A stretch of DNA of 64,000 nucleotides from Rhipidocladum racemiflorum (taxonomy: Eukaryota > Streptophyta > Magnoliopsida > Poales > Poaceae), in contig JAYEVF010000027.1 of NCBI GenBank assembly GCA_036346355.1, positions 248,001-312,000 on the forward strand. The letters are read 5' to 3'. A model generated the notes under the pieces. That model was given only the letters and a program-made list of their open reading frames with translations, was not told the DNA's origin and did not search any database. This document shows, one piece after another, positions 30,865-41,482 of this stretch. Numbering within the stretch: position 1 is the first letter of the stretch; each line of letters starts with the position of its first letter. Position numbers and translations under genes: made by a program.

Positions 30865-33762
30865 ATGGACCCTTCGCAGGTATTCATTCCGATTCCTCAA
30901 AGTTCAAATCAATTCTACTTAGGACCGATAGGTAGCATGTCGGCAGACACAGTTATCAATACCGAGATCCCTAGGCTCCCCTTGTCGGCCGCTGGGTACA
31001 ATATCTCTGAGTGGGGGAAAAGTTTTAGGGCCTGGCCCACCTGCCTGAAGGGATGGAGATCTTTGTTTATTAGGGTATCGGCTCAGAAGAGGGTAGAATG
31101 GGAGAGGATGGGTATAGCCGAGTCTCTATCTTTGAGTCTAGCCGACCCTGAAGCCAATGAACCCCTGGTAGCTGCGGCATGTTATTTTTGGTCGGATTCT
31201 TTAAACGCCTTTTTATTCCCGTCTGGCCCAATCGGCCCTACTTTGCTTGACGTGGCCCAATTGTGCTGCCTTAGGCCAGATGGGGACCAAGTATCGGCTT
31301 TCAGCGGAAAACCTTCTTTCAAATTAATCCGCAAGAAAGGCGAGGGCTGGCACAAATATATCCAGAATAACAATAGGGTTACTGGTCCGGTATCGGCTGA
31401 AGAGCATGTTGCCTTTCTCAATCTTTGGTTAGATCGATACCTTTTCTGTGGTGCTTCCCTTGGCCCCACCCAAACCTTTCAGTTAGTGGCGGAACGTTTG
31501 CTGGAGGGGCGTCGGCTTTCCCTTGGCAAGATGTTTCTAGGGGCGGTATACCAAACGATGTATGTGATTCGTAGCCGACTCTTTTCCGGTTTCGCCAAAC
31601 ACGTCGTTGGCAATATAGGAGGCCCTCTGTGGTTTATTCAAACATGGCTCCAATGTATGTTTAGCCGATCCATTTTATCCGAACCCTCGGGGAGTTCCAC
31701 TTTCCCTCGGGAAGACTATCCGGAACATGTTGTCCCACAGTATAGAGTTAGCCGATCCTATGGTGAGAGGTTTATAATGTCTTCGGCTGGAGAGCTAAAA
31801 ATGGACCCAGTCGGCTTGCACAAATACCTCAGCTTCTTTCTTAACCTAGATAGGACTTCCTTCGGCCAACAAGACTTTTTCCGATATACTGATGTAGCCG
31901 ATTGCCCATACCCAACATTCCTTCACCTTGATGCTGATAGTTCTTCGATGCCCCAATCTACTTTAGATTTGTACAAAATCATCCTTACTCCTTGCATCAT
32001 TCATGTCGGCTTGAATACCCGCAATCGGACATTTCAGCCATCTTACGAGTTCTACCACCCTTCGGTTTACGCCCGTCAGCTAGGTTTTGGGCAAACCATT
32101 CCATCCTTCCCCCTGCTATCCTGTGTTGAGCCCCGAGCTCGAGTGACTAACAGCGTCGCCGCGGAAGTTATTCTTGAAGTAGCCGATGGGTTGCAAATTC
32201 TCTCAATGCCGCGTTTTGTTCTCAATTCCCGCCGATCAGCTGCATTCTCGCAGTGGTGGACCAGAATATCGGAAGCCATACTTATGGACAGGACTCCGTC
32301 GGCCATAATTCACTTATTTCTTCCCGACTTTCACGAGCCGACGGTAGTCTCTGGGTCCAGCGCGAGCTCAGGTTATAGCGACTCCTCAGTAGCTGTAGAG
32401 GTACCGGTGTTTTATATCCTTGGATAACTTGTTTTTTATGCTGGTTATCGGCTTTTTATTAAAACATCTTTTGACCTTTCCAGGGCGGCACGGGTGTTGG
32501 TGAGCGAACAGCCGATCCCTATGCTTCTGTGAGTAGTGGCCGACAACGACGTCCAGGTCAGTCTGTTGGCACTACGGGGTATACTTCAGGCAACTTGGAT
32601 ATTCAAGGTCCATCCTTATCGGACTTAGCTCGCCAGCGCGCCCCAAGTAAGTTACTCTCGCATTAGCCATTATATCCCTTGCTTTGATAACCGCTAACCC
32701 GAAGTCACTGCAGAGAGGAGGAAGAAGTCAGCCAAGCGCTCGCCCAGACCCGTGAGGCATCAACCCGATGGTTCCCCGGAACATTCGGCCACTGATGTGA
32801 GTCTGTGTAGTCATATTGCTTTACGTTTGTCTTGTGTTGCTGACTTGCTTTTGTTTTTCTAGCAATCTCCATCGGTACAGATAGCGGGGGTTATAGCCGA
32901 TCCCCCAGGTGCTACATCGGCTATCCCTTCATCACTCTCTCCAGCACCGCCGGCCGCACCGCCCCTGACGATTGATATTTCCGATTATGACCCCAAAGCG
33001 CCATCAACTGATCTGGCCGATTTGCTAGGCTTCACTTTGGACGAGCTTGACGACCCGGAGGTCATGGCTACCGATGATTACCCGGCCGATATTCAACGTA
33101 TAATAGCGGCCTCCGCTCCAGCGTCGGCTGCCGTTACTGCTGCGCCGGGCATGCAGGAGCGACTCAATCGCCTTTTAGACGAAGTAATGCAACCGGAAGC
33201 GGCTCTTCTGGCCAACACTCAACCTCTGAGAAATGCAATGGCGGCCATGCAGGCCGATCTTCCTCCCGCGGCTATGAACGCATTGCTAGAGGTATGTCAC
33301 TTGGACGCACGCCGGCTGGATGTGGAGTCGGCCAAACTAAGGGTTGATCAAAGGAAAGCCCAGCAAGCCGATCAACAGCTCTTGGACAAGCTTATAGCAG
33401 ATGCCAAACGTCGGAAGAGCGTATTTGATCAAGGTGCTGCTACACTCAAATCGGCTAAAAGCAGAGCTCAAGAGCTGGAGTCGACAAAGACTAAACTTGA
33501 AGAACAATTGGCCTTGGTCATAAAAGAACTTGCAGACTGCCAGATCGGCATCACAGACTCTACATCCTCACTGGCCGTTCAGAGGCGGGAGATTGGCGAG
33601 GTTTTTGCACAAGTCAAGACTCAATCGGCCAAAATAGTTCCAGTTCCGGGTGATGCAGTGGCCGACCAACAACTTGTAGATAGTGTCCAAGCCACTATTG
33701 GCAAAGCGGCAGCGGCACTATCGGCTTTGGGAGCCCATTTGCCCGGATCAGGACTACACTAG
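30865..33762 (+). CDS. Antisense plant-mobile-domain protein gene in the Tat element, four exons, apparently intact
   Basis: Predicted exons are 30865-32400, 32484-32646, 32714-32796 and 32863-33762. The introns are 83, 67 and 66 nt, all GT-AG, with phases 0, 1 and 0, giving 893 residues without a stop. Exon 1 (512 codons) carries a plant mobile domain (PMD; PF10536-like): YNISEWGKSFRAWP, RVEWERMGIAESLSLSLA, AACYFWSDSLNAFLFP and PTLLDVAQLCCLRPDGD. Exon 3 encodes a basic patch, KRRKKSAKRSPRPVR, a candidate nuclear signal. Exon 4 is acidic and proline-rich, then a long coiled coil (about 33290-33620; KLRVDQRKAQQADQQLLDKL). Failure to splice intron 1 would give a 520-residue PMD-only protein. 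Host PMD proteins act in silencing and gene regulation; Tat elements are known to carry such extra ORFs. The role of this one is unknown. Confidence 0.85.
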
Positions 33763-33978
33763 ATTTTGATTTATCAGTATCAGTTGTGTGGCTAATCTTT
33801 TGTAATATTGCCTTAACCCTGGGATGACGCTCTTTGAAAACTTGCTTGATCGGCTATGTAACCGATTTTGTAGACTGTTAATCCGTGAATGGATGTGTTT
33901 AACTGACTCGGTCGGCTGTATGACCGATTTTATATGCATGTGCTTTTGTAATTGATCCTGATGTTTTCCTTCCTGTAG
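33763..33978 (+). other. Spacer between convergent antisense gene and integrase
   Basis: 216 bp separates the PMD stop from the integrase stop. Two tandem ~65-bp units contain TCGGCTATGTAACCGATTTT and TCGGCTGTATGACCGATTTT. The segment probably contains both polyadenylation regions; no clear AATAAA is visible on the plus strand. Confidence 0.6.
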
Positions 33979-36408
33979 TTAGGACCCGACCCATATGCTT
34001 GGGTGATATGCCTTCAGATATTTTCCATTGATCGCTTTAGGTAGGACGAACCCTTCTAAGGACTCCAGTATATACGAATTCCCGTCAATCGGTCGATTGA
34101 TCTTATAAGGCCCTTCCCATGTTGGAGACCATTTGCCGAATCGATTATCCTTAGACCCGATCGGCAACACGGTTTTCCATACCAAATCGGCTTGATTGAA
34201 TGATTTTAACATCACCTTTTTATTATATGACCTGGCAACCCTCTCTTTATTCTTTTTAAGCCGATCTAGCGTGATCAGCCGTAGTTCAGCCAAGTCATCT
34301 AGATTGTCCAGCATCGCCTGTTTGTATTCATCGGCTGACAACTTATCTTGCTCACATATCCTCACTGAGCCGATGTTGATCTCTACGGGTAAAACGGCTT
34401 CTTGTCCATATACCAACTGAAAAGGCGATAATTTAGTTGATCCGTGATGAGATAGCCGATAAGCCCACAAAGCCTCCGATAGCGTTGAATGCCATTTCCT
34501 CGGCTCTTCCTCAATTTTTCTTTTTATCAGCTTTATCAATGTCTTATTTGACGACTCGGCCTGTCCATTGGCCTGAGCGTAGTAAGGGGAAGAGTTGAGT
34601 AATCTTATCCCAAGACTTTCCGCAAAACTTTTGAACTCGTTGGACATGAACACAGTCCCTTGATCAGTGGTAATTGTCTGTGGAATTCCAAACCGATGGA
34701 CGATGTGTTCATTTACAAAGTCGATTAGCTCTTTGCTAGTAACCTTCTTAAGTGGTACAGCCTCAACCCATTTTGAGAAATAATCTGTGGCTGCAAGGAT
34801 GAATTTATGTCCTTTGCTGGATGATGGAAATATTTGGCCGATTATGTCTATACCCCATCCTCTAAATGGCCATGGCTTGATGATCGGGTGCAAAGCCGAT
34901 GCTGGTGCTGACTGTATGTTACCAAACTTTTGGCACGTTTGGCATCCTTTATAATATTTGAAGCAGTCTTCTAACATCGTCGGCCAAAAATATCCTGTTC
35001 GTCTCAGTATCCACTTCATCTTATGGGCCGATTGATGTGATCCACAGATGCCTTCATGGACTTCACCCATCGCTACTTTGGCTTCCTCGGTTCCCAGGCA
35101 TCTTAACAACAAACCTTCCATAGTCCGAAAGTATAATACATCTTCTAGTAGAACATATTTGAGTGCTTTGCGCCTGACCTTCTGCTCGGTCGGCTTGGAT
35201 GGATCTGACAAATAATCCTTTATCTCTGTTCTCCAGTCGACAGGGTGAACACATAAAATCGGCCAAACATTTAGCCCGATTGGTCCCTGTCGACTTTCAA
35301 TCTTGTACCCTGATGCACATTGTGCCAATTGATTTGCTTTATCATTAGCTTCTCTGGGGATATGTTTTATAGAAAATGTAGTGAACATCTTGATGATCTG
35401 GAGGCATTGGTGTAAGTACTGAGTTAGCGCACCGTCGTTGCATCGGTATTCTCCTTTGACTTGCTGTACAATTAACATCGAGTCTCCAAAAGCTTCGACG
35501 TCTTTCACCCCGATGCTATCTAACAATTGTAAACCCCTTAGTAATGCTTCGTATTCTGCTTGATTGTTTGAACATCGGCTATTTAGCCGATACATGAAGC
35601 CATACTCCCGTTTTCTAGGTGAAATTAATATCACGCCGATACCTTCGCCTTCCTGGCAAACGGATCCATCAAAATACAGCTGCCAAGGAGTTACATCAAC
35701 TGTTCCTGTTAATGTTTCACTTCCTGTGATAAAATCGGCCACAGCTTGTCCTTTCACAGATTTAGCCGACTCATAGGTTAACTCGAACTCTGTTAAGGCG
35801 TATGCCCATTTACCAAGCCGACCCCGCAGAATTGGCGCCGATAATATATACTTGACTACATCGGTTTTGCATATTATAATGCATTTGGAAGCCAGCATAT
35901 AATGTCTTAGTTTGGTGCAAGCAAAATACAATGATAAGCATAATTTTTCCACTAGGGGATACCTGGTTTCTGCATCTAAAAGACATCGGCTTAAATAAAA
36001 TATTGCTCGTTCCTTCCTATCGGCTTCTTGTGTTAAAACCGCCCCAATTGAATCACCTTCAGCCGATATATATAGTCTAAAAGGTATACCATGTTTTGGT
36101 GCAGTCAATACCGGTGGACTCATCAGATAACCCTTTATGTCGTCAAAGGCCTTTTGTTGGTCGGCTTCCCATTTGAATTCTTGGTTGTCTTTAATTTTTA
36201 GTAGCGGTGTGAAGGCCCGAATACGCCCCGACAAGTTTGAGATGAAACGCCGCAAGTAGTTGATTTTCCCAATCAATACTTGCAACTCCTTTTTGCTTGT
36301 CGGCGGTCTAGTATCGGCTATAGCTTTTACTTTGGCTTGGTTTACTTCAATTCCTCCTTCATGCACTGTAAACCCAAGAAATTGTCCATAGATACTCCGA
36401 AAGCACAT
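33979..36408 (-). CDS. Tat Gypsy pol: RNase H, archaeal-type RNase H and integrase (open)
   Basis: A continuous 809-codon frame begins in the RT thumb/connection (FLGFTVHEGGIEVNQAKV). It continues through the RT-linked RNase H (FRLYISAEGDSIGAVLTQEA; LSLYFACTKLRHYML), then a second RNase H with WQLYFDGSVCQEGEGIGVIL, NNQAEYEALLRGL and FGDSMLIVQQV, the archaeal-type RNase H of Tat elements. The integrase has the zinc region HEGICGSHQSAHKMKW / CQTCQKFG and the DDE core WGIDIIG, TTDQGTVF and ANGQAESSNKTLIK, with a C-terminal WEGPYKI module. It is one frame away from the RT at 36342-36408, so the upstream join is broken, but this part could still encode protein. Confidence 0.9.
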   Translation of the reverse strand: MCFRSIYGQFLGFTVHEGGIEVNQAKVKAIADTRPPTSKKELQVLIGKINYLRRFISNLSGRIRAFTPLLKIKDNQEFKWEADQQKAFDDIKGYLMSPPVLTAPKHGIPFRLYISAEGDSIGAVLTQEADRKERAIFYLSRCLLDAETRYPLVEKLCLSLYFACTKLRHYMLASKCIIICKTDVVKYILSAPILRGRLGKWAYALTEFELTYESAKSVKGQAVADFITGSETLTGTVDVTPWQLYFDGSVCQEGEGIGVILISPRKREYGFMYRLNSRCSNNQAEYEALLRGLQLLDSIGVKDVEAFGDSMLIVQQVKGEYRCNDGALTQYLHQCLQIIKMFTTFSIKHIPREANDKANQLAQCASGYKIESRQGPIGLNVWPILCVHPVDWRTEIKDYLSDPSKPTEQKVRRKALKYVLLEDVLYFRTMEGLLLRCLGTEEAKVAMGEVHEGICGSHQSAHKMKWILRRTGYFWPTMLEDCFKYYKGCQTCQKFGNIQSAPASALHPIIKPWPFRGWGIDIIGQIFPSSSKGHKFILAATDYFSKWVEAVPLKKVTSKELIDFVNEHIVHRFGIPQTITTDQGTVFMSNEFKSFAESLGIRLLNSSPYYAQANGQAESSNKTLIKLIKRKIEEEPRKWHSTLSEALWAYRLSHHGSTKLSPFQLVYGQEAVLPVEINIGSVRICEQDKLSADEYKQAMLDNLDDLAELRLITLDRLKKNKERVARSYNKKVMLKSFNQADLVWKTVLPIGSKDNRFGKWSPTWEGPYKINRPIDGNSYILESLEGFVLPKAINGKYLKAYHPSIWVGS

Positions 36409-37307
36409 TTGAGAGGGTTCATTTTTAACCCATGTAACCTTGTGCTTTTGAACATCTTTTCCAGGTCGGCTAAATGTTGCCAGTCTTCTTTGGATTTTAC
36501 CACCACATCGTCGATGTATATTTCCACGGTATTGCCGATCAAATCATGGAAAATATGGTTCATAGCACGCTGATAAGTAGCACCGGCATTTTTTAAACCG
36601 AAGGTCATAACTTTCCACTCATACAGCCCTAAAGCCCCCGGACATCTGAAAGCTGTTTTGGGTATATTGGCTTCGGCCATGAATATCTGATTGTATCCGG
36701 CATTTCCGTCCAAGAAACTTATGATCTTATTTCCGGAAGCAGCATCAATAAGCATATCGGCTATAGGCATCGGGTATTCATCTTTTGGTGTGGCTTTGTT
36801 CAAATCTCTAAAATCGACACATACCCTAAGTTTGCCATTTTTCTTTTTTACAGGGACGATGTTTGAGACCCATTCAGCGTATCGGCAGGGCCGGATAAAC
36901 TTTGCCTCTAGCAATCTTCCTACTTCTTCTTTTATAGCGTCATATAATGTAGGATTAAATCGCCTGGGGTATTGTTTGAATGGCCGATATCCAGGTTTTA
37001 TTGGCAGCCGATGCTCAACTAGCTGTCGGCTTAAGCCTGGCATCTCGTAATACTCCCACGCGAAGCAATCTCTATATTTCTTGAGCATTACGACCAACTT
37101 TGCTTTATAACTGGGTTCTAATTTAGTACTTACAAACGCTGGTCTTTTGCTATCACCTTCCCCAATATCGATTTCTTCGAGCAAATCGGCAGAAGTAAAC
37201 CCTAACCCTTTTCTTTCTTCTTCAAAATCCTCAACAGCTTCTTCGTATTCTTCTTGCCGATAGCTTCTTGCCTTTTCCTGCAGCTTTGCTAGTGTCTTGT
37301 GCTCCAT
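36342..37307 (-). pseudogene. Tat Gypsy reverse transcriptase
   Basis: A 321-codon frame contains EHRLPIKPGYRPFKQYPRRF, FIRPCRYAEWVSNIVPVKKK, RVCVDFRDLNKATPKDEYPM, MTFGLKNAGATYQRAMNHIF and the catalytic YIDDVVVKS (about 36507-36520 on the plus map). Frame is lost near 36345-36400 before the thumb, and at the 5' side near 37290-37307, where the protease frame ends in a stop. The domain itself is complete. It would copy element RNA to DNA in virus-like particles. Confidence 0.9.
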
Positions 37308-38970
37308 CTTCTTACCACTTCGTCTGTCCGATCAAACGTGTTGGGTTTAACGCTGATCGGCTTGAATCCTGACTTCTCGACGCAGATAAAATCGCAATTG
37401 TCCAAGGCTTTTCCTGATATACATTCGGCTTCTTCGTGTGGCCAATTGGTGTCAGGGCTAGCCATGGCGATATGAGCCGATGTGTCGGCCGGTACGACTT
37501 CTACCGTATCATCGTTCCACTGCACCAATTTTTGGTGCATAGTTGATGGTATACAGCAATTGGCATGGATCCAGTCCCGCCCAAGGAGCACGCTGTAATT
37601 GCCTTTGGCTTCAATCACAAAAAATGCAGTCGGCAAAGTTTTATTACCGATCGCCGATTCGACACCATTACGCCCTTAGCCTCAGTTGGGTCTCCCGTGA
37701 AGTCATTTAGCACCATATTGGTCTTGATCAAGTCTTCATCGGCTTTACCCAATTTTCTGAAAGTACTTAACGGCATCAGATTAACCGTCGCCCCACCATC
37801 GACCAACATACGAGATATCGGTCGGCCATTAATGTACCCTTTTAGATATAATGGTTTTAGATGCCGATGCATGTCTTGTGGTTTTTCGAACACAGCGTCT
37901 GGTGCTCCGAGGCACAATTGGGCGAACACCTCTTCAGCCGATTCTTCGGTTTTGAACTCGGCAGGTAGAGTGAATACCATGTTTATGTCCATTGGTGGCG
38001 TATCATCTCGGATCATCGGAGAACCGGATTCGACCGATTGGTCTGAATCACTATCGATCTGTTCCTTCTTTCTCCACATCGGTACTGGTCTTAACTTATT
38101 GAACATCCGATCCCTCTCGCTCTCCTTTTCGGCTTCCCTTTCTTCTTGTGTCTTCAATCGCTGAAGCCTCCTGCGTTGTGATTTGCTGAGACCCGAGGGG
38201 CACCACCTAGGTTTAGGTTCTATCGACTTTCTTATTTTTCCAGCTAAATTGCTCATCTTGCTGTCAGATTCCATTCCGCTTGTATTAGCCGATAATTCCT
38301 GATTTCGGGAGGACTCGCCTTGCTCTGATGTCGACAACCTTTCATGGATTGGCCTCCTGCTTACTCCTGGTTGATTATATATCGGTCTAGACAACCTATC
38401 TTTTACAGATTGGTTTGGCCGATATGCAGACGAGTGTTGCATAGGACAAGATACAACTGTGGGTAAGGTCATGCCTCTCTCCCAGCAAAACTGCCAAAAG
38501 GGACATTGCCGATGTTTCTCTTCTTCAGTAGTTGGCCGACATGGCACATCTGGCCGCCAACGTTCGTCCCTCTTTTGCCCTGGTCGACGAGAACTATGGC
38601 GTTGAGTGTTACATCTTTGACTTATCCTCTCATACTTTCCCAGGAGCTGTGAGAAAGTCGGCTTTGGTTTGAAATCGACTTTTCTTGGAGCCCTCTCAGC
38701 CCGATACCATTTTCCGACTTCCAGGTCTCCTCTTGGTTTTACCGTCCTTGAGTTCTGTCCATTTTTATCGGCTTCTATTTGTATTGAGCCGATAGTAATC
38801 TGTACCGTTTCATCTTTTGATCGTGCTTCAAATCTTTTAGTCGGCTTAACATCTTTCATGGGCCCCTTCCCTTTCTGTGAGCACTGCACCATGTTGACCT
38901 GGAAAGGATTCATATCTATTTGCATAGCCGATTCTTCCGCAAACTTTAACCTGCCATCGGCGATGGCCGA
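37289..38970 (-). pseudogene. Tat Gypsy gag C-terminus and protease
   Basis: From about 38970 (minus) SAIADGRLKFAEESAMQIDM follows the Cys/His part of gag. A long basic linker contains CPFWQFCWERGM. The protease has GRPISRMLVDGGATVNLMPL (Asp-Gly-Gly, the Tat form of the active site) and, in a second frame (37636-37289), YSVLLGRDWIHANC of the protease C-terminus. The frameshift is near 37620-37640. The acidic stretch MFNKLRPVPMWRKKEQIDSD lies before the protease. Confidence 0.82.
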
Positions 38971-39031
38971 TTGAATCTGTTGTCGAAAAATATTGCAATC
39001 GTTAGTGTTATGTGAGAATGAATTGTGCCAT

Positions 39032-40829
39032 TTACAATAACTTCGTTTTTAATTTCCTCGTCGATGGGATGACGTGCCCTTCTGGTAACCTTATGAGTTT
39101 TTCTTGTAGTAATAAATCAAATATCTTGTCACATTTTGACACATCATATGAGTACTTGACTTCCGCCCTATTTTTCGTTGGCTTAAGTAGAGAGCATACG
39201 AGTGGTTTTTTGGAACCCTTAGTCCACTCGGCTATGTTTATTTCTACTTCGTCCTCAGATGTATCGCTTGAATTGTATTCTACCATGTTGACTTTGGCCT
39301 TTTCATTGCTGTTAGATTTAAATCTATCTTTAAACCCTTTGATCTCTGCATATCGGCTTTCATGTGCCGATACGCGATGGAGTAGGTGGCCTAAATCGGG
39401 GAACTCCTGGCCCGATAGTTTTTCTTTTAATGGCGGGATTAACCCTTGGAACGCTAAATCGGCCAATTGATCATCGGGTAATGTTACACTGAAGCATCTA
39501 TTCCGTACGCCCCTAAATCTCTTGATATAATCGGAAACCGATTCGCCGTATACAGCCGGATTGAACTAAGATCAGATATCCTAAGCTCCATAGTCCCCGA
39601 AAAGAAGTATTCATGGAATCGGCTTTCTAAATCGTTCCATATATGAACTGAATTTGGGGGTAGATTAGTGAACCAAGTGAATGCAGCGCCAGACAATGAT
39701 AAAGGAAACAATCTAATTTTTAATCCATCGGACTGTGCAGCCTCCCCACATTGAGCCATAAACCGTCCGATATGCTCAATTGTGGTAACAGAATCATCAC
39801 CTGAGAATTTAGCAAAGTCTGGTATCCTAAAGTTGTGGGGGTATGGCATTCGGTCTATGTAATCGGGATACGGCTTCCTGTAGCCGATCACTCTTCCTCT
39901 GGGCTGTAAGCCGAACTGTTCTCTCAAAACATTGGCAATTTGTTCTGCCCAATTAACATTGTCGGCTTGTGGTGCAGCCGGACATTGCCAATTTTCATTG
40001 TTCGTGCCTTGCCCCCCGAGTGCAAACTCGGGTCTTTGTCCAAATCGCGCCGCAGGAGGTCTTGATACTTGGTCATAATCGTGATTGAAAGCTAACATAT
40101 TGGGTATGGGTGCAAGGGGCTCAGCGTACGGCATTACTACGTATGGCGCTTGCCTCATAGTTGTGGTTCCCCGTGATTGTGGGCCTGGTTGGTTTCAATC
40201 GGTTGATAAGCCGATAGACCATTGCTACTGGAGGGTCCGTTCGCCGGGTTTGGTGTGTTTACCTTAGCCCCATCCGTGTGTCCGTGGTAGTGTGTAAACC
40301 CACCTTTCTGTATGCTTGGTTTCAAAACAGTAGGCTGAGTCGGCATTATGACAGGTGTTTGAGCCGACACGCTTACTGTATTGGTGTTGGGTGTTATGGA
40401 ATATACTGGGTAAGTAGGGATGGTTTGTGGTGGATCTAGCAGGCTTCCAGACACAGCCAATTCCTGAGCAATTGTTTTCACACTATTTTCTATCATCGGC
40501 TTTAATGTGGATACTAGAGCCGATGACTGGTTAATTAATGCGTGATGAATAGATTGCTCAATCATATTTGATAAATCGGCTTGAGCTGGTGCGTATCGGC
40601 TTACCGATTCGGGTGATGAATTCCCGATAGGATTGATGCTTGGGAGTGCAGTCTTTTGAGTAACGCCACGGCGTGTTTTCTGGAAGCACCGTAGCATTAT
40701 CTCTTCCAAAGCTGCCTTTCGGTCTTCGATTTCTTTTCGCTGTTCAGGGGTTAAATCGGCCATTTGAGGCGCGATTATAGCATCAGTGTTGATATCGGCG
40801 GTGACCGAAGGCTTATCGGTTGATGACAT
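39032..40829 (-). pseudogene. Tat Gypsy gag, frameshifted
   Basis: The likely start is the ATG at 40829 (MSSTDKPSV), 39 bases inside the right LTR boundary; an upstream open frame through the LTR is incidental. It continues ALEEIMLRCFQKTRRGVTQK to a TGA at 40157-40155 that overlaps an ATG (ATGA). The next frame (40158-39484) holds NFRIPDFAKFSGDDSVTTIE and AAFTWFTNLPPNSV, the core gag domain. A shift near 39555 leads to ESVSDYIKRFRGV and LADLAFQGLIPPLKEKLSGQ, and another near 39035 precedes CKWHNSFSHNTNDC. Gag would form the particle and package RNA; this copy needs several corrections to do so. Confidence 0.85.
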
Positions 40830-40844
40830 TCTCGATTTTCTTTC

Positions 40845-40862
40845 GTCCCACCGGGCGTGCCA
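40845..40862 (-). other. Primer-binding site of the Tat Gypsy element
   Basis: On the minus strand TGGCACGCCCGGTGGGAC lies five bases after the 5' LTR end and begins with the TGG expected opposite a tRNA CCA end. I do not assign the tRNA. Confidence 0.75.
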
Positions 40863-40867
40863 AAATA

Positions 40868-41482
40868 TGTTCGCGCTAAAAACGTGAAGCAGGGTTCTCA
40901 GCCTCGAACACACAAGACAAACGCCGGGTTTGCAGAGCGTGCCAGTCAATTTGACCTGAAATTGACAAGGTGGAGTTTGTAATTTGATCAAAGCCGATAA
41001 ACAAGGATCTATCGGCTTTTCGCTAGTCGGCAAGAACCGATTAGGAGATAACTAGATCAACTGGTTACAATTGATCCGGATACAAGGTAAAATCGGCCGG
41101 AAGGCGATGCGCAACAAAAGCCAGACCAAACCTGGATGAAATCGGCAAAAATCAACAATCGGCGATGCGCAACTATGTTGATTCCGTCGACTTGCAGAGA
41201 GATCTATGAAGCTAAAACAATGCAAAAGAAAAGCTTGTAAAAAGTAGATGTGTGTGTTGGATTCATTGTGTTTCGCTTGACGTTTACCCCCTTTTATAAC
41301 ACGCCTGGCCGATCCGAGTTGTACATGGATACGGTCCGTTTATCCGTATCGGCCTCTAATCGGATTTCCTTTCCTTTTTAGAAACGGATTCCTTTTCCGA
41401 TTCGTTTACCGATTTCTTTCCATACGAATACTTCCTTTCCGTTTCAGACCAATTTAATACATGCCGAATTTTGGTGCAAACA
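40868..41482 (-). repeat. 5' LTR of the Tat Gypsy element
   Basis: Same ends as the left LTR. A 6-bp deletion in the CGGCTTCGGGAAGG region, loss of AACG next to GAAGC, and a handful of single-base changes distinguish the two. Confidence 0.93.

Larger units (their letters stand above)
29957..41482 (-). mobile_element. Tat-lineage Gypsy retrotransposon with antisense gene (TSD GATGG)
   Basis: LTRs at 29957-30578 (622 bp) and 40868-41482 (615 bp) are flanked by GATGG (29952-29956 and 41483-41487). The coding strand is minus, so the right LTR is the 5' LTR. A primer site TGGCACGCCCGGTGGGAC (minus strand, 40862-40845) and a purine tract AACAGGGGGGC (minus strand, near 30590) fit this orientation. 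Gag, protease, RT, RNase H, a second archaeal-type RNase H and integrase follow in Gypsy order; the extra RNase H and the extra antisense gene near the 3' LTR are Tat-lineage traits. The LTRs differ by roughly eight substitutions and a few small indels. The element is saturated with TCGGC/GCCGA. Confidence 0.95.

Noticed and set aside
30865..33762. PMD gene as an ordinary host gene
   Set aside because: It lies wholly between LTRs with matching TSDs and shares the element-specific TCGGC composition.
40830..41033. N-terminal extension of Tat gag into the LTR
   Set aside because: The frame merely stays open through the primer site and LTR; the ATG at 40829 after the primer site is the sensible start. 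The same frame in the left LTR (30122-29757) leads nowhere.
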